From Flavobacterium sp. KACC 22761 (GTDB lineage: Bacteria > Bacteroidota > Bacteroidia > Flavobacteriales > Flavobacteriaceae), in contig NZ_CP139148.1 in the NCBI RefSeq assembly GCF_034058155.1, positions 4,588,001 to 4,652,000 on the forward strand: DNA of 64,000 bases, written 5' to 3'. Position numbers and translations under genes: made by a program. Every line of letters starts with the position of its first letter. The stretch's first letter is position 1. The notes beneath the pieces are model-generated. The model had not been told where the DNA came from and did not search any database. It was given only the letters and a program-made list of their open reading frames with translations. This document shows positions 1 to 8,812 of this stretch, one piece after another.

Positions 1-42
1 GCAATTGAGTCGTTAAGAAAACATAAAGTCTGAAAATGGATT

Positions 43-3000
43 TTAACTGATAATATTCAAATCAGAGTTGAAAGAGCTCTTATATTTTTTAATATACTCC
101 GAAGGCGTCATTCCAAAAAGTTTCACAAACTGTTGTCTAAAATATTTCGGATCTTCAAAACCAACTTCGGCACTTGCCTGTGCAATATTCATGTCTTCTG
201 TAAGCATCAACATCGCCGCTCTGCGAATACGGAGTGATCGAATAAAAGCATTTAAAGTCTGTCCCGAAATAATCTTGATTTTGGTATAAAGCGTTCTGTG
301 GCTCATTCCCATTTCTTGAGCAAAGGTTTTTATCGTAAAATCTTTTTTATGAATATTAGCCTCAACAATATCAATACATTTTTTCAAGATGAACTGATAT
401 TCTGCCGGAACTTTCTGGGTGTTTTCTTTTAAAGTAATACTATCCAAGAAATAAGTTCTAAGATTGCTTCTGTTTCGCAATAACGATTCCACTCGCGCAA
501 CAAGAATATCGTCATCAAAAGGTTTCATGATATAATCATCGGCACCATCGTTGATTCCTTGCAAATGCGTTTCTGGATTTTTGGAAGCCGTCAATAAAAT
601 AACCGGAATATGCGACAAATCATTGCTTTCTTTTATTTTTCGGCACAATTCCAAGCCGTCCATTTGTTCCATAGTAATATCGCTGATTACTAAATCTGGC
701 ATGTGTTTTTTCGTCAGTTTTAAGCCTTCTTCTCCATTTTCAGCGCTGTAAACCATATAATTTTCCGAAAACATTTTAATTAGATAATTTCTGATATCAT
801 CATTATCGTCAATAATTAAAATGGTTCGTTTTTCGGTAAGCATTACAGTCTGGAAATCACTTTCAGAAACTTGAGTATTTACCGCATTATTCTCCTCAGT
901 ATCGTCAATATTCAATTCATCAAAAAGCTGGCTTCTTACTTGAACATCATTTGTGATCACAGCATTTTCAAAATGACTGCTTCCTTTCAGAAATGTTAGT
1001 TTAAATATACTTCCTTTTCCAATTTCACTACTACAGCTCACTTTTCCTTTGTGTTTATCGACAAAATATTTCACGATAAAAAGCCCGATTCCAAAACCGG
1101 TTCCAATGGAAACTTTAGAATTGATTTGTTTGAATTTTTCGAATATTACTTCGATATCTCCTTTGTCGATTCCTTCTCCGCTGTCTGAAATTTCCATTTC
1201 AACATCAGAATTCGTTTCTGTCAATTTCAAATTAATTTCACCTCCAATTGGCGTGTATTTAAAAGCATTGGACATTAAATTGAACAGTGAAATTTCGATT
1301 TTTTCATAATCCCCAATTATCTCAATTTCGTTTTCAGGAATCTCAAAACCATAATTGATGTTTTTATCTTTCGCCTGATTCACAAAACATTGATACACTT
1401 CATTGCAAAGCTTATTGACATTTATAGGCGATAATCGAAGCGAATCGGCATCATTTTCGGCTTTTCTGAAAAGCAAAAGTTGATCGACCAAACTCAAAAG
1501 ACGTCTGGCATTTCGGTGCGCAATGGCCAAATCACTTCCTGAAGATCCGTTTTCAACACGTTCCTTCTGAACGGCTTTTTTCAGCGGATTGATAATCAGC
1601 GAAAGCGGCGTTCTAAATTCATGCGAAATATAAGTGAACATCGACGATTGTTTCTCAGCAATTTCTTTTTCTTTCTTGCTTTCTAATTCGGCAATTTTGA
1701 CTTTATATTTAAGTTTTTCTTTGTTTTTTTGGTAATCTAAATACAGAAAAAGTGCGCCTGCAATTGCAAGTAAATATAAAGTGTAGGCCCACCAGGTTCT
1801 GTACCAAGGCGGTAAAACTTGAATAGAAACCAAACTGACTTCTTTATTCCAACCGCCTTTAAAATTGGTTGTTTTAACCTTGAAAGTATATTTTCCTTCT
1901 GGCAATCTCGAGTAATTTGCTTTTCGGGCTTGACCCACATAATTCCACTGTTCATCCCAGCCTTCCAAAAAATACGCATAATTTATTTTGTCGGCATTAT
2001 TATAATCTATTGCCACAAATTCTAATGACAAAGCCGTTTGATCATAATCCAAACGTACTTCTTTCATTTTGCCTGAATCAGCATCTGAAACTTCTACCTT
2101 GCTTTCTTCAATTGACTGATTGTTTACTGAGAAATCGCTCAGCAATAAATTATTCTTCTGATTGAAACCTTTAATCTTTTCTGGAAAAAAAATGTTGAAA
2201 CCGTTAATTCCGCCAAAAAGAAATTCTCCAGTCGATAATTCGAGTCCGGCATTAAAACTAAACTGATTGCTTTGTAAACCGTCATTCACAGAGAAATTGC
2301 GGAAAGTTTGTCGCTTTTTATCAAATCTGCACACGCCGTTGTACGTACTCATCCACAAATTGCCTTCTTTGTCTTCCAGAAGTCTCAAAATCGTATTTGA
2401 CGGCAAGCCATTGTCTGAGGTAAATCGTTTAAAAGTGCTTGCTTTTCGGTCAAATAACAAAAGTCCACCTTCCTGAGTCCCGAGCCAAAGATTTTTGTCT
2501 TTATCCTCATGAATACAACGGACTGCATTTCCTATAGAAACTTTGGTTATTTTTCGTGTATTCTTCTCGATAGAAAACAAATTGGTATAATTTCCGCCCC
2601 AAAGTTTTCCATCGCTCGTTTCCGTCAAACATTGCAAATTTGTAACCGATTTGTCAAAAAGCACAAAACTGTTTTTTGTTCGGTCAAATAAATATAACGA
2701 ACCTTCATTTGTCGCACTTACCCAAATATTTGCTTTTGAATCTTTGTAAACAAACCAAATATTTTTTTCAACTTGTTTCGTAAAAGGATTAAAACACGAA
2801 TATTGCGTAACCGAATTATTCTTCGGATTGATTTTATTGACGCCGCCAGCCCAAGTCGAAAGCCAGATTTCGTTGTTATTATCCCTAATAATTCCGGTAA
2901 TAAACGGACTCGAAAGTTTGTTTCCGTAATTTATATAAGTATTGTTTTTCCGGTTCCAATATTTTAAACCTGCGCCATCTGTTCCTACCCAAAGATTCTT

Positions 3001-4122
3001 TTTTTCATCTTCACAAAAAGACAAAATGAAGTTTTCGGCGGGATCTTTGGCATTATAGCGAATGTTTTTAAAATATTTTGGCGTATTGCTCAACATACTG
3101 ATGCCACCACGCAATGAGCCAAACCATTTGTTGCCATCTTTATCTTCGTACAAGCTCCAAACTGAGTTGCTTTTCGCCAACTGATTTTCGTTGACAGTAT
3201 TAAACGAAATGGCTTTTTTATTTGTTCCGATTACTTTGTAAATGCCACAGCCATCAGTCGTGATCCAGAGTTCTTTTTTCTTGTCAACCAAAAGATCGGT
3301 GACACTGCATTTATTCGAAAAATAATTAGCTGAAATAATGCCTGTTTTGGTATTGAAAAGAAAAAGTCCTTCATCTGTTCCAAGCCAAAGATTTCCGTCA
3401 GAAGCTAATTTCATTGCTTTTACTTCTTTCGAAAGCGAAAAAATAGCTTTTAAAGTTTTAGCCGAATAACTGTAACTGCAAATTCCGACATTACGAACAT
3501 ACACCCAGGAATGATTGTTTTTTTTATCTTCTTGAATGGCAATCGCATCATAATTATTGATGCTGATTTTATTGCCCAAAACGGTAAGCGGAATTTGTTT
3601 TCCAACGAATGCCCCATTCTCAAAACTAACTAAACCTAAACTCTGCGAAGCAATCAAAAACAGGTTCTCGGAAACAGAACGCATTTGATGAATAATGCCA
3701 TTTAGGATTTTCTTTTTATCCGATAAAAGATATTCTGCCGGCTGAAATGTGGCCGTTGCTTTATTGTAAATGCTGATTCCGTTTGCGCCTCCAACCCAAA
3801 TATTTTTTCCGGAATCGCCTTCGATATTATAAACAGCATTAAATGAAAGTGATTTTTTGTCGTTGATTCGGTTTCTAAAAACTTTAAAATTGTAACCGTC
3901 ATAACGGTTGAGTCCGTCATAAGTCCCGAACCAGATATAACCGTCGCTATCCTGAAAAATCGTCGTCACCGAATTGTTTGACAAACCATCAGAAATATCA
4001 AGAAATTTCACGGGATTATCCTGCGCAAAACTCAGCGAAGTGAAACCAAATAACAGTATAAAATGCAGAACAAAATGCTTCAAAATAGTATGCTTTTTTT
4101 GGAATTTGTGTAGAAACCACAA
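43..4122 (-). CDS. Hybrid two-component system (HTCS) sensor kinase/response regulator with AraC output
   Basis: One-protein signalling system, 1359 aa, predicted to sense an oligosaccharide in the periplasm and activate PUL transcription. Order seen: signal peptide (to about residue 33), beta-propeller repeats of the two-component regulator type (about 40-690, repeated W-[FIM]-G-T/S-x-x-G-[LIV] blades), a Y_Y_Y-like domain, one membrane segment (about 777-797), a HisKA domain with SHEFRTPL (His about 834), an HATPase domain with N box NLMSNAFKYTP and G boxes DSGEGID and GTGFGIG, a receiver domain with acceptor Asp in VISDITM (about 1148) and KPF, and a C-terminal AraC HTH (about 1255-1350). 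This is the full HTCS set. It is the only HTCS here and a good candidate for the regulator of the direct-repeat operators found at the PUL promoters, although it sits 13 kb from the first of them. The stop codon is at 43-45, so the gene is complete. Confidence 0.95.
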   Translation of the reverse strand: MWFLHKFQKKHTILKHFVLHFILLFGFTSLSFAQDNPVKFLDISDGLSNNSVTTIFQDSDGYIWFGTYDGLNRYDGYNFKVFRNRINDKKSLSFNAVYNIEGDSGKNIWVGGANGISIYNKATATFQPAEYLLSDKKKILNGIIHQMRSVSENLFLIASQSLGLVSFENGAFVGKQIPLTVLGNKISINNYDAIAIQEDKKNNHSWVYVRNVGICSYSYSAKTLKAIFSLSKEVKAMKLASDGNLWLGTDEGLFLFNTKTGIISANYFSNKCSVTDLLVDKKKELWITTDGCGIYKVIGTNKKAISFNTVNENQLAKSNSVWSLYEDKDGNKWFGSLRGGISMLSNTPKYFKNIRYNAKDPAENFILSFCEDEKKNLWVGTDGAGLKYWNRKNNTYINYGNKLSSPFITGIIRDNNNEIWLSTWAGGVNKINPKNNSVTQYSCFNPFTKQVEKNIWFVYKDSKANIWVSATNEGSLYLFDRTKNSFVLFDKSVTNLQCLTETSDGKLWGGNYTNLFSIEKNTRKITKVSIGNAVRCIHEDKDKNLWLGTQEGGLLLFDRKASTFKRFTSDNGLPSNTILRLLEDKEGNLWMSTYNGVCRFDKKRQTFRNFSVNDGLQSNQFSFNAGLELSTGEFLFGGINGFNIFFPEKIKGFNQKNNLLLSDFSVNNQSIEESKVEVSDADSGKMKEVRLDYDQTALSLEFVAIDYNNADKINYAYFLEGWDEQWNYVGQARKANYSRLPEGKYTFKVKTTNFKGGWNKEVSLVSIQVLPPWYRTWWAYTLYLLAIAGALFLYLDYQKNKEKLKYKVKIAELESKKEKEIAEKQSSMFTYISHEFRTPLSLIINPLKKAVQKERVENGSSGSDLAIAHRNARRLLSLVDQLLLFRKAENDADSLRLSPINVNKLCNEVYQCFVNQAKDKNINYGFEIPENEIEIIGDYEKIEISLFNLMSNAFKYTPIGGEINLKLTETNSDVEMEISDSGEGIDKGDIEVIFEKFKQINSKVSIGTGFGIGLFIVKYFVDKHKGKVSCSSEIGKGSIFKLTFLKGSSHFENAVITNDVQVRSQLFDELNIDDTEENNAVNTQVSESDFQTVMLTEKRTILIIDDNDDIRNYLIKMFSENYMVYSAENGEEGLKLTKKHMPDLVISDITMEQMDGLELCRKIKESNDLSHIPVILLTASKNPETHLQGINDGADDYIMKPFDDDILVARVESLLRNRSNLRTYFLDSITLKENTQKVPAEYQFILKKCIDIVEANIHKKDFTIKTFAQEMGMSHRTLYTKIKIISGQTLNAFIRSLRIRRAAMLMLTEDMNIAQASAEVGFEDPKYFRQQFVKLFGMTPSEYIKKYKSSFNSDLNIIS

Positions 4123-4357
4123 TTATAAGCCTATTTATGGCAATTTTGCAAAAATCAATTCATAAAATTTTGATTTTCGGGCTGCTGTGTAAGGCTAAAT
4201 CTTACGTTTTTGTTTTTAGTAAAGGTTTGCTTATATTTTTTTTTAAGTAGTGAAACATTCTTTTTGACACAATATTGTCATTCCGATCGCGCATATCTTC
4301 TCTCCACAATCGTTAGCGGGGAGCGAGATTACCATCAGCACCTCTGATAAATTATCC

Positions 4358-4912
4358 TCATTTTTCCTTTTTAAATTTTAAAATCTGTTTTTTTTCAAGT
4401 ACAACTAATGAATCACTTGTTAACTTTAAAATTTTCCACTGAAAATTAGACACATCATCATCATTAAAAAAATCTATTACATGATCTTTTATTTCATACT
4501 CAAAAACCAATTGCTTATTATTAGGATAAAAATTCATTTTCATTATGTTACCACTAATATCCAGTTTAAGTATTAAATCATTTTCCTTTGTAACCCAGTT
4601 ACCACAAACAGAATTTATATTTGTTTTACCAACAGGACTATCCGTAATTAAATTATTTTTTTTTGAATAGGCAAAAACCGCAATAAAAGCAACATAAATC
4701 AGGAGAACAATTCCCTTTTGAAAGAGGTTTTTATTTTTTAAGAACCATGTAAGAGCAAAACTTAAAAGTACAGCTATAATACTAGAAAAAAGACTTCCTA
4801 AAATTGAAGAAGACTGGAGAGCATATTCTTTAAAAAAGAAAAATGTCAATACAAATATAGACACTGCAAATCCAATCGTTGTATAAAATTCTTTATTAAA
4901 CTTTTGTTTCAT
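4358..4912 (-). CDS. Hypothetical membrane protein with a C-terminal soluble domain
   Basis: 184 aa, not recognised. The N-terminal half holds three hydrophobic segments (about residues 11-29, 36-58 and 66-83). The C-terminal 90 residues are polar and alternate short beta-like stretches (a GNWVTKENDLILKLD region, then a charged tail ending LKFKKEK). That tail resembles the lipocalin-like stress domains often seen as unknowns in flavobacteria, but this is only an impression. Very AT-rich and lysine/asparagine-rich. It lies in a small group of unknown minus-strand genes with repeats on either side and no link to the sugar genes. Confidence 0.6.
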   Translation of the reverse strand: MKQKFNKEFYTTIGFAVSIFVLTFFFFKEYALQSSSILGSLFSSIIAVLLSFALTWFLKNKNLFQKGIVLLIYVAFIAVFAYSKKNNLITDSPVGKTNINSVCGNWVTKENDLILKLDISGNIMKMNFYPNNKQLVFEYEIKDHVIDFFNDDDVSNFQWKILKLTSDSLVVLEKKQILKFKKEK

Positions 4913-5096
4913 TATTCTTTTATTTTGTGTTTATCCGATCGCGCAGATCTATTCTCAAACCTTAGCGCAGATTTGAAGCTAAGATAAAATTTATTTTAAT
5001 TCTTCAACATTAATCGAATTTTTCCAAAAAACCACACAAACAACACATTATTAAACACTTACAAACAAAAACTCTTTTTTGAATCAATATTTTTTT

Positions 5097-5104
5097 TACC
5101 TTTA
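5097..5104 (+). promoter_or_regulatory. Candidate -7 box of the 5134-5553 gene
   Basis: TACCTTTA matches 7 of 8 positions of the Bacteroidota -7 consensus TAnnTTTG. A TTTG that could serve as the -33 element lies at 5078-5081. The start codon follows 30 bp downstream. Confidence 0.4.
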
Positions 5105-5133
5105 ATACATTCCAACAACTTAAAAATAATATT

Positions 5134-5553
5134 ATGAAAAGAAGAGTATTACTTGTAATGGTTTTGCTAGGAACCATTACGCTTGCAAATGCCCAAAGTG
5201 TAGGAGATCTTACGAAAGCGGCAAGCAAAGCATCTCAGACAGCAGTTCCTTCGTTTGATGTTGCCAGTATTTCTAATCAGGTTATGGGATTACTGAATCC
5301 GAAGTTGAAATTAACCGATGCACAAAAACCTATTGTAAATTCATTGGTAAATGAAACTCTCAATAAAAAGAAAAATATTTTGCCAACAATGGCGACTGAC
5401 AAAGCAGGTTACACCTCAAAAATGACAGCCAACAGAGAGTCTTTTTTAGCTAAAATGAAAAAAAACATCACTCCCACACAATTTTCAGCATTAACTTCTT
5501 TATTGCCAAAATCAGCTTCTTCGGCATCAGCATTGGCACAAATGCTTTATTAA
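5134..5553 (+). CDS. Small secreted helical protein of unknown function
   Basis: 139 aa. A clear signal peptide (MKRRVLLVMVLLGTITLANA then Q) is followed by a low-complexity, alanine/serine/lysine-rich, probably helical mature region with no cysteines. The mature part resembles small periplasmic proteins annotated only as hypothetical in flavobacteria (inference). It has its own candidate promoter and is followed 12 bp later by a strong terminator, so it looks monocistronic. Its neighbours on both sides run the other way and it has no evident link to pectin use. Confidence 0.75.
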   Translation: MKRRVLLVMVLLGTITLANAQSVGDLTKAASKASQTAVPSFDVASISNQVMGLLNPKLKLTDAQKPIVNSLVNETLNKKKNILPTMATDKAGYTSKMTANRESFLAKMKKNITPTQFSALTSLLPKSASSASALAQMLY

Positions 5554-5564
5554 AATACTGAAAT

Positions 5565-5601
5565 AAAAAAGCAAAATGGAATGCCTATTTTGCTTTTTTT
5601 T
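5565..5601 (+). terminator. Rho-independent terminator
   Basis: A 13-bp perfect stem (arms 5565-5577 and 5587-5599, core GCAAAAT/ATTTTGC) with a 9-nt loop, ending in a T run. It lies directly after the 5134-5553 gene. The A-rich left arm would also give a T run on the minus strand, but the minus-strand gene nearby (5632-6051) ends before it, so it may serve both. Confidence 0.85.
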
Positions 5602-5631
5602 ATTCACCTATCGTAACGATTCTTAACTGAT

Positions 5632-6051
5632 TTATTTCAAGATTCTCAAACCGTAACTCATTGAAATATACGATAGAAAAAACAATATTGTAAATGTCAA
5701 TAGAAACGTTAAAAAGTTATTTTTTGGTCGCAGATTTATTTTGGCTAAAAAATAAAATAATATTGCAGCAATATATGGCAAAACAAATGTTGTAAATATA
5801 TTAAGATAAAGATTTTCAACTGTTTTTTGCTGATAGGTATCAATGTCAATTAGATTTTTATGAAAGTTACTTTGGGTAATTTCCATCCTCTCCCATAAAA
5901 TATAGATCGAAATACATCTTACTACAACAGCTAATAATATTGAAAAAAGTAATGTTTTTAAAAACTCTTTATTTTTCATTCTTCTATATTTTTCATGTTT
6001 CTTTAAAATGATTTCAGATTTCCTTTTAATTCCACAGATCACAATCTTCAC
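5632..6051 (-). CDS. Hypothetical small membrane protein
   Basis: Up to 139 aa, not recognised. After a basic N-terminus come about three hydrophobic segments, near residues 32-52 (LLFSILLAVVVRCISIYIL), 84-103 and 113-131. An internal ATG at 5979 (MKNKEFLKTLL) would give a 115-aa protein starting just before the first membrane segment. It is the more natural start because the 24 extra residues are a lysine-rich stretch with no feature. It converges on the 5134 gene. Confidence 0.5.
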   Translation of the reverse strand: MKIVICGIKRKSEIILKKHEKYRRMKNKEFLKTLLFSILLAVVVRCISIYILWERMEITQSNFHKNLIDIDTYQQKTVENLYLNIFTTFVLPYIAAILFYFLAKINLRPKNNFLTFLLTFTILFFLSYISMSYGLRILK

Positions 6052-6078
6052 TAACGTCTTTTCTAATAATCAACCTCT

Positions 6079-6627
6079 TTATTTCAACTCAAAAGCATCA
6101 TCTGGAATACCGTGCTCAAACTTTTTTTTATACATATTTAAATCATTAAGATTATTGATTGGATAATTAATTAAAATAAAACTATTTTTAGGATTATTCC
6201 TTTCATATAGAACCAGATATGAAATATTTAGGTTCGGTTTTTCATTTGGAATTTTTATAAAATAGTTCTCATCATAAGAATTTGTTTCGACTATATTATT
6301 TACAACATAGCTATATTCAATATAATTATGGTCAGCACTTTTACCTATTGAGGGAATTGATCCTTTTATATTAGGTATAAAGTATTTATCAATTTTACCC
6401 GTCGTTAATGCAAAATCTTTACTCAATAATTGAACGTCAAAATCTCTTTTTATCTCATAATAAATTAACCAAATCGGGCCTGTTATTCCAATTATCAGCA
6501 AAATTTTTGCTTGCCAATCGGGACTTTTATATTTTTTTAAAAAATAAAATGAGCAAAAAAATAATACAAAGACAAGTATAATTAATTTTATTTTAGTTCC
6601 ATCATGTATATGTAAAATGTCAATCAT
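6079..6627 (-). CDS. Hypothetical membrane-anchored protein
   Basis: 182 aa, not recognised. Two hydrophobic segments lie near residues 13-30 and 41-56, followed by a ~120-residue soluble C-terminal domain rich in Asn, Tyr and Ile. This gives a two-TM anchor with one exposed domain. It ends 27 bp before the 5632-6051 gene on the same strand, so the two may be co-transcribed. Base composition is lower in GC than the neighbouring lut genes, which fits a poorly conserved accessory gene. Confidence 0.6.
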   Translation of the reverse strand: MIDILHIHDGTKIKLIILVFVLFFCSFYFLKKYKSPDWQAKILLIIGITGPIWLIYYEIKRDFDVQLLSKDFALTTGKIDKYFIPNIKGSIPSIGKSADHNYIEYSYVVNNIVETNSYDENYFIKIPNEKPNLNISYLVLYERNNPKNSFILINYPINNLNDLNMYKKKFEHGIPDDAFELK

Positions 6628-6808
6628 TTTTAATTTAATTTATAAATCTAATGCGCGAGCTTTGTAAGGACTCACAGGCAACATTCCAGACAAATATATA
6701 GTAAAACTCTATAAAGTATTTAAAAAAACATCAAATGAATTCAACAAAAAACTGCATAAAAATCAATTAAGACCTTTACACAGTTTAGTATATTTTGAAA
6801 CTAAAATT

Positions 6809-7396
6809 CTACCCTAAAATAAAGACAACCAATCCCCTCGCGCCATGCGCACCTAAAACCAAAGACTGTTCAATATCAGCGGTTTTTGAAGGTCCGGCGA
6901 TGAAAGTTCCGAAACCATATTCTTGATTTCCTATTTTTTCATATGCCTGATGCATTGTTGGATATATCTTTTCTTTGTTTACTATAATAGCCAAATATTG
7001 CGCGATAAATGGAGAAACACGCTGTCCTAAAATATCATCTGTTACCCAAAGCGCGCTGTTTTCGGCAACACCAAAATGCGCTTTTACAACTGTTAATTCC
7101 ACGTTTTTAAGCGAATGCGGATCGTCATTTGTCCAATCTAAACTTGCAATTTCAGAAAGTCCAGAAAGTGTTGTAACAATGCGTTTTTCAATGTTATAAT
7201 GCTCTTTGATATACGAAATCACTTCCGCATAATTTGAAACTTCTACAGTGTTTCCTCCAATGTTTTTCAGTACGGTTTTATAAGTTTCTAAAACATCGAA
7301 TTGTTCAGATCCTAAAACTTTTAAGTCTGGCAAAGCAGTTACAGAATCAGGTTGATTCTGTTTTATTTTACGTAATATATCGGCTTTACTACTCAT
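6809..7396 (-). CDS. lutC: Lactate utilization protein LutC (LUD domain)
   Basis: 195 aa LUD-domain protein, the third subunit of the LutABC iron-sulfur L-lactate oxidation system (lactate to pyruvate, cytoplasmic or membrane-peripheral). LUD features seen: an N-terminal SSKADILRKIKQ helix, VVKAHFGVAENSALWV (GVAENSA is typical of LutC/LldG), and the closing segment containing GPSKTADIEQSLVLGAHG. The length is usual for the family. Its start overlaps the end of lutB by 8 bp, implying translational coupling. In this locus the lactate source is probably RhaEW, which makes lactate from rhamnose (inference). Confidence 0.92.
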   Translation of the reverse strand: MSSKADILRKIKQNQPDSVTALPDLKVLGSEQFDVLETYKTVLKNIGGNTVEVSNYAEVISYIKEHYNIEKRIVTTLSGLSEIASLDWTNDDPHSLKNVELTVVKAHFGVAENSALWVTDDILGQRVSPFIAQYLAIIVNKEKIYPTMHQAYEKIGNQEYGFGTFIAGPSKTADIEQSLVLGAHGARGLVVFILG

Positions 7397-8789
7397 TGTT
7401 TTTATCTTTTGCTTCTCTTGAATTCTTCTTGTACCACTCTCTAAATGATTCTTCTGGAACGGCAGGCATTTCGCGTTGATCGTACCATTTGTTCATTTTA
7501 TTGTTGACCAAACCTGGAGCATTTTTCATTACAAATCGGCCTGATTTTCCTGCGATATTAAAAACCGTCGGATTTGCCAAAACTGTTGCCATCGTTTTCA
7601 TTGCTATAGTTTTAGAAGTTGGCGTATGCCCTTCTTTAACCAAAACCTGACGCCATTTATACAACTGATCGTGAATATCGATTTTTACCGGACAAACATT
7701 GGTACACGAACCACAAAGTGTACTTGCAAATGGCAAATCGGCATTTTTGCTCATGTCTAAGTTTGGTGCCAAAATAGAGCCAATTGGTCCTGCAACTGCA
7801 TTATGATAACTGTGTCCACCGCTTCTTCTGTAAACTGGACAAGTGTTCATGCAGGCTCCACAACGAATACATTTCAGTGAATTTCTAAAATCTTCTCTTC
7901 CTAATTGAGTGCTTCGGCCGTTATCGACAATTACAATATGAATTTCTTTTCCGTCCCTTGGCTTTTTAAAATGACTTGAAAAAGTCGTGATTGGTTGTCC
8001 GGTTGCACTTCTAGCCAACAATCTCAAGAAAACACCTAAATGTTCTCTTTTCGGAATCAGCTTTTCAAACCCCATACAGGCAATATGCACATCGGCTAAA
8101 TGCGCGCCCATATCAGCATTTCCTTCATTGGTACAAACCACAAATTCGCCGGTTTCTGCTATGGCAAAATTAACTCCGGTTAGAGCAGCTTTTCGGGTTA
8201 AAAACGTATCGCGAAGCTGTTGTCGCGCCGATTCGGTTAAATATTGCGGATCAAAATTTCCTTTTTCTGTACCTAAATGTTCGTGAAAAGTTTCGCTTAC
8301 ATCTTCTTTTTTAAGATGAATTGCGGGCAAAACAATATGGCTCGGTGGTTCTTTGCGAAGCTGTACAATGTATTCTCCTAAATCCGAGTCAATAACTTCT
8401 ACACCATTTTCAGCTAAATATTCATTCAAATGGCATTCTTCTGTAAGCATCGATTTTGATTTCACCATTTGCTTAACATCGTGTTTTACTAAGATAGAAT
8501 GCACGATTTCATTATGTTCTTTCGCATCCGCTGCCCAGTGTACTTTTATGCCGTTTTTCTGAGCGTTTGCTTCAAATTCAACTAAATAATCGTGAATATT
8601 TGAAAGTACATTATTCTTGATTTTAGAAGCTGTTTCACGCAGTAATTCCCAATCCGGAATCTCATGTGCTGATTTATCACGCTTTTCCCTAACAAACCAA
8701 AGCGTCTCGTCATGCCAGTTTACGCGGGCAACATCTTTATTAAAACGTGCCGCCGCTTCGCTATGTTCTATTGTTTTTTTTGAAGACAT
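7389..8789 (-). CDS. lutB: Lactate utilization iron-sulfur protein LutB
   Basis: 466 aa. The N-terminal two-thirds is a LUD domain with TGVNFAIAETGEFVVCTNEGN. The C-terminal third carries two ferredoxin-type 4Fe-4S motifs, CIRCGACMNTCPVY (about residue 307) and CGSCTNVCPVKID (about 356), the pattern of LutB/LldF/YkgF. It is the electron-transfer subunit of L-lactate oxidation to pyruvate. It overlaps lutC by 8 bp. Unusually, lutA is not directly upstream: a GH28 gene lies between, 23 bp from the lutB start. Length and motif spacing are normal, so the enzyme looks intact. Confidence 0.94.
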   Translation of the reverse strand: MSSKKTIEHSEAAARFNKDVARVNWHDETLWFVREKRDKSAHEIPDWELLRETASKIKNNVLSNIHDYLVEFEANAQKNGIKVHWAADAKEHNEIVHSILVKHDVKQMVKSKSMLTEECHLNEYLAENGVEVIDSDLGEYIVQLRKEPPSHIVLPAIHLKKEDVSETFHEHLGTEKGNFDPQYLTESARQQLRDTFLTRKAALTGVNFAIAETGEFVVCTNEGNADMGAHLADVHIACMGFEKLIPKREHLGVFLRLLARSATGQPITTFSSHFKKPRDGKEIHIVIVDNGRSTQLGREDFRNSLKCIRCGACMNTCPVYRRSGGHSYHNAVAGPIGSILAPNLDMSKNADLPFASTLCGSCTNVCPVKIDIHDQLYKWRQVLVKEGHTPTSKTIAMKTMATVLANPTVFNIAGKSGRFVMKNAPGLVNNKMNKWYDQREMPAVPEESFREWYKKNSREAKDKNNE

Positions 8790-8812
8790 TTTTTAGAGTT
8801 TAAAACGCTTAA

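Noticed and set aside
7987..8286. Open frame opposite to lutB, and many similar frames opposite to other large genes
   Set aside because: These are antisense shadows of well-supported coding regions with no start signals or family motifs of their own.
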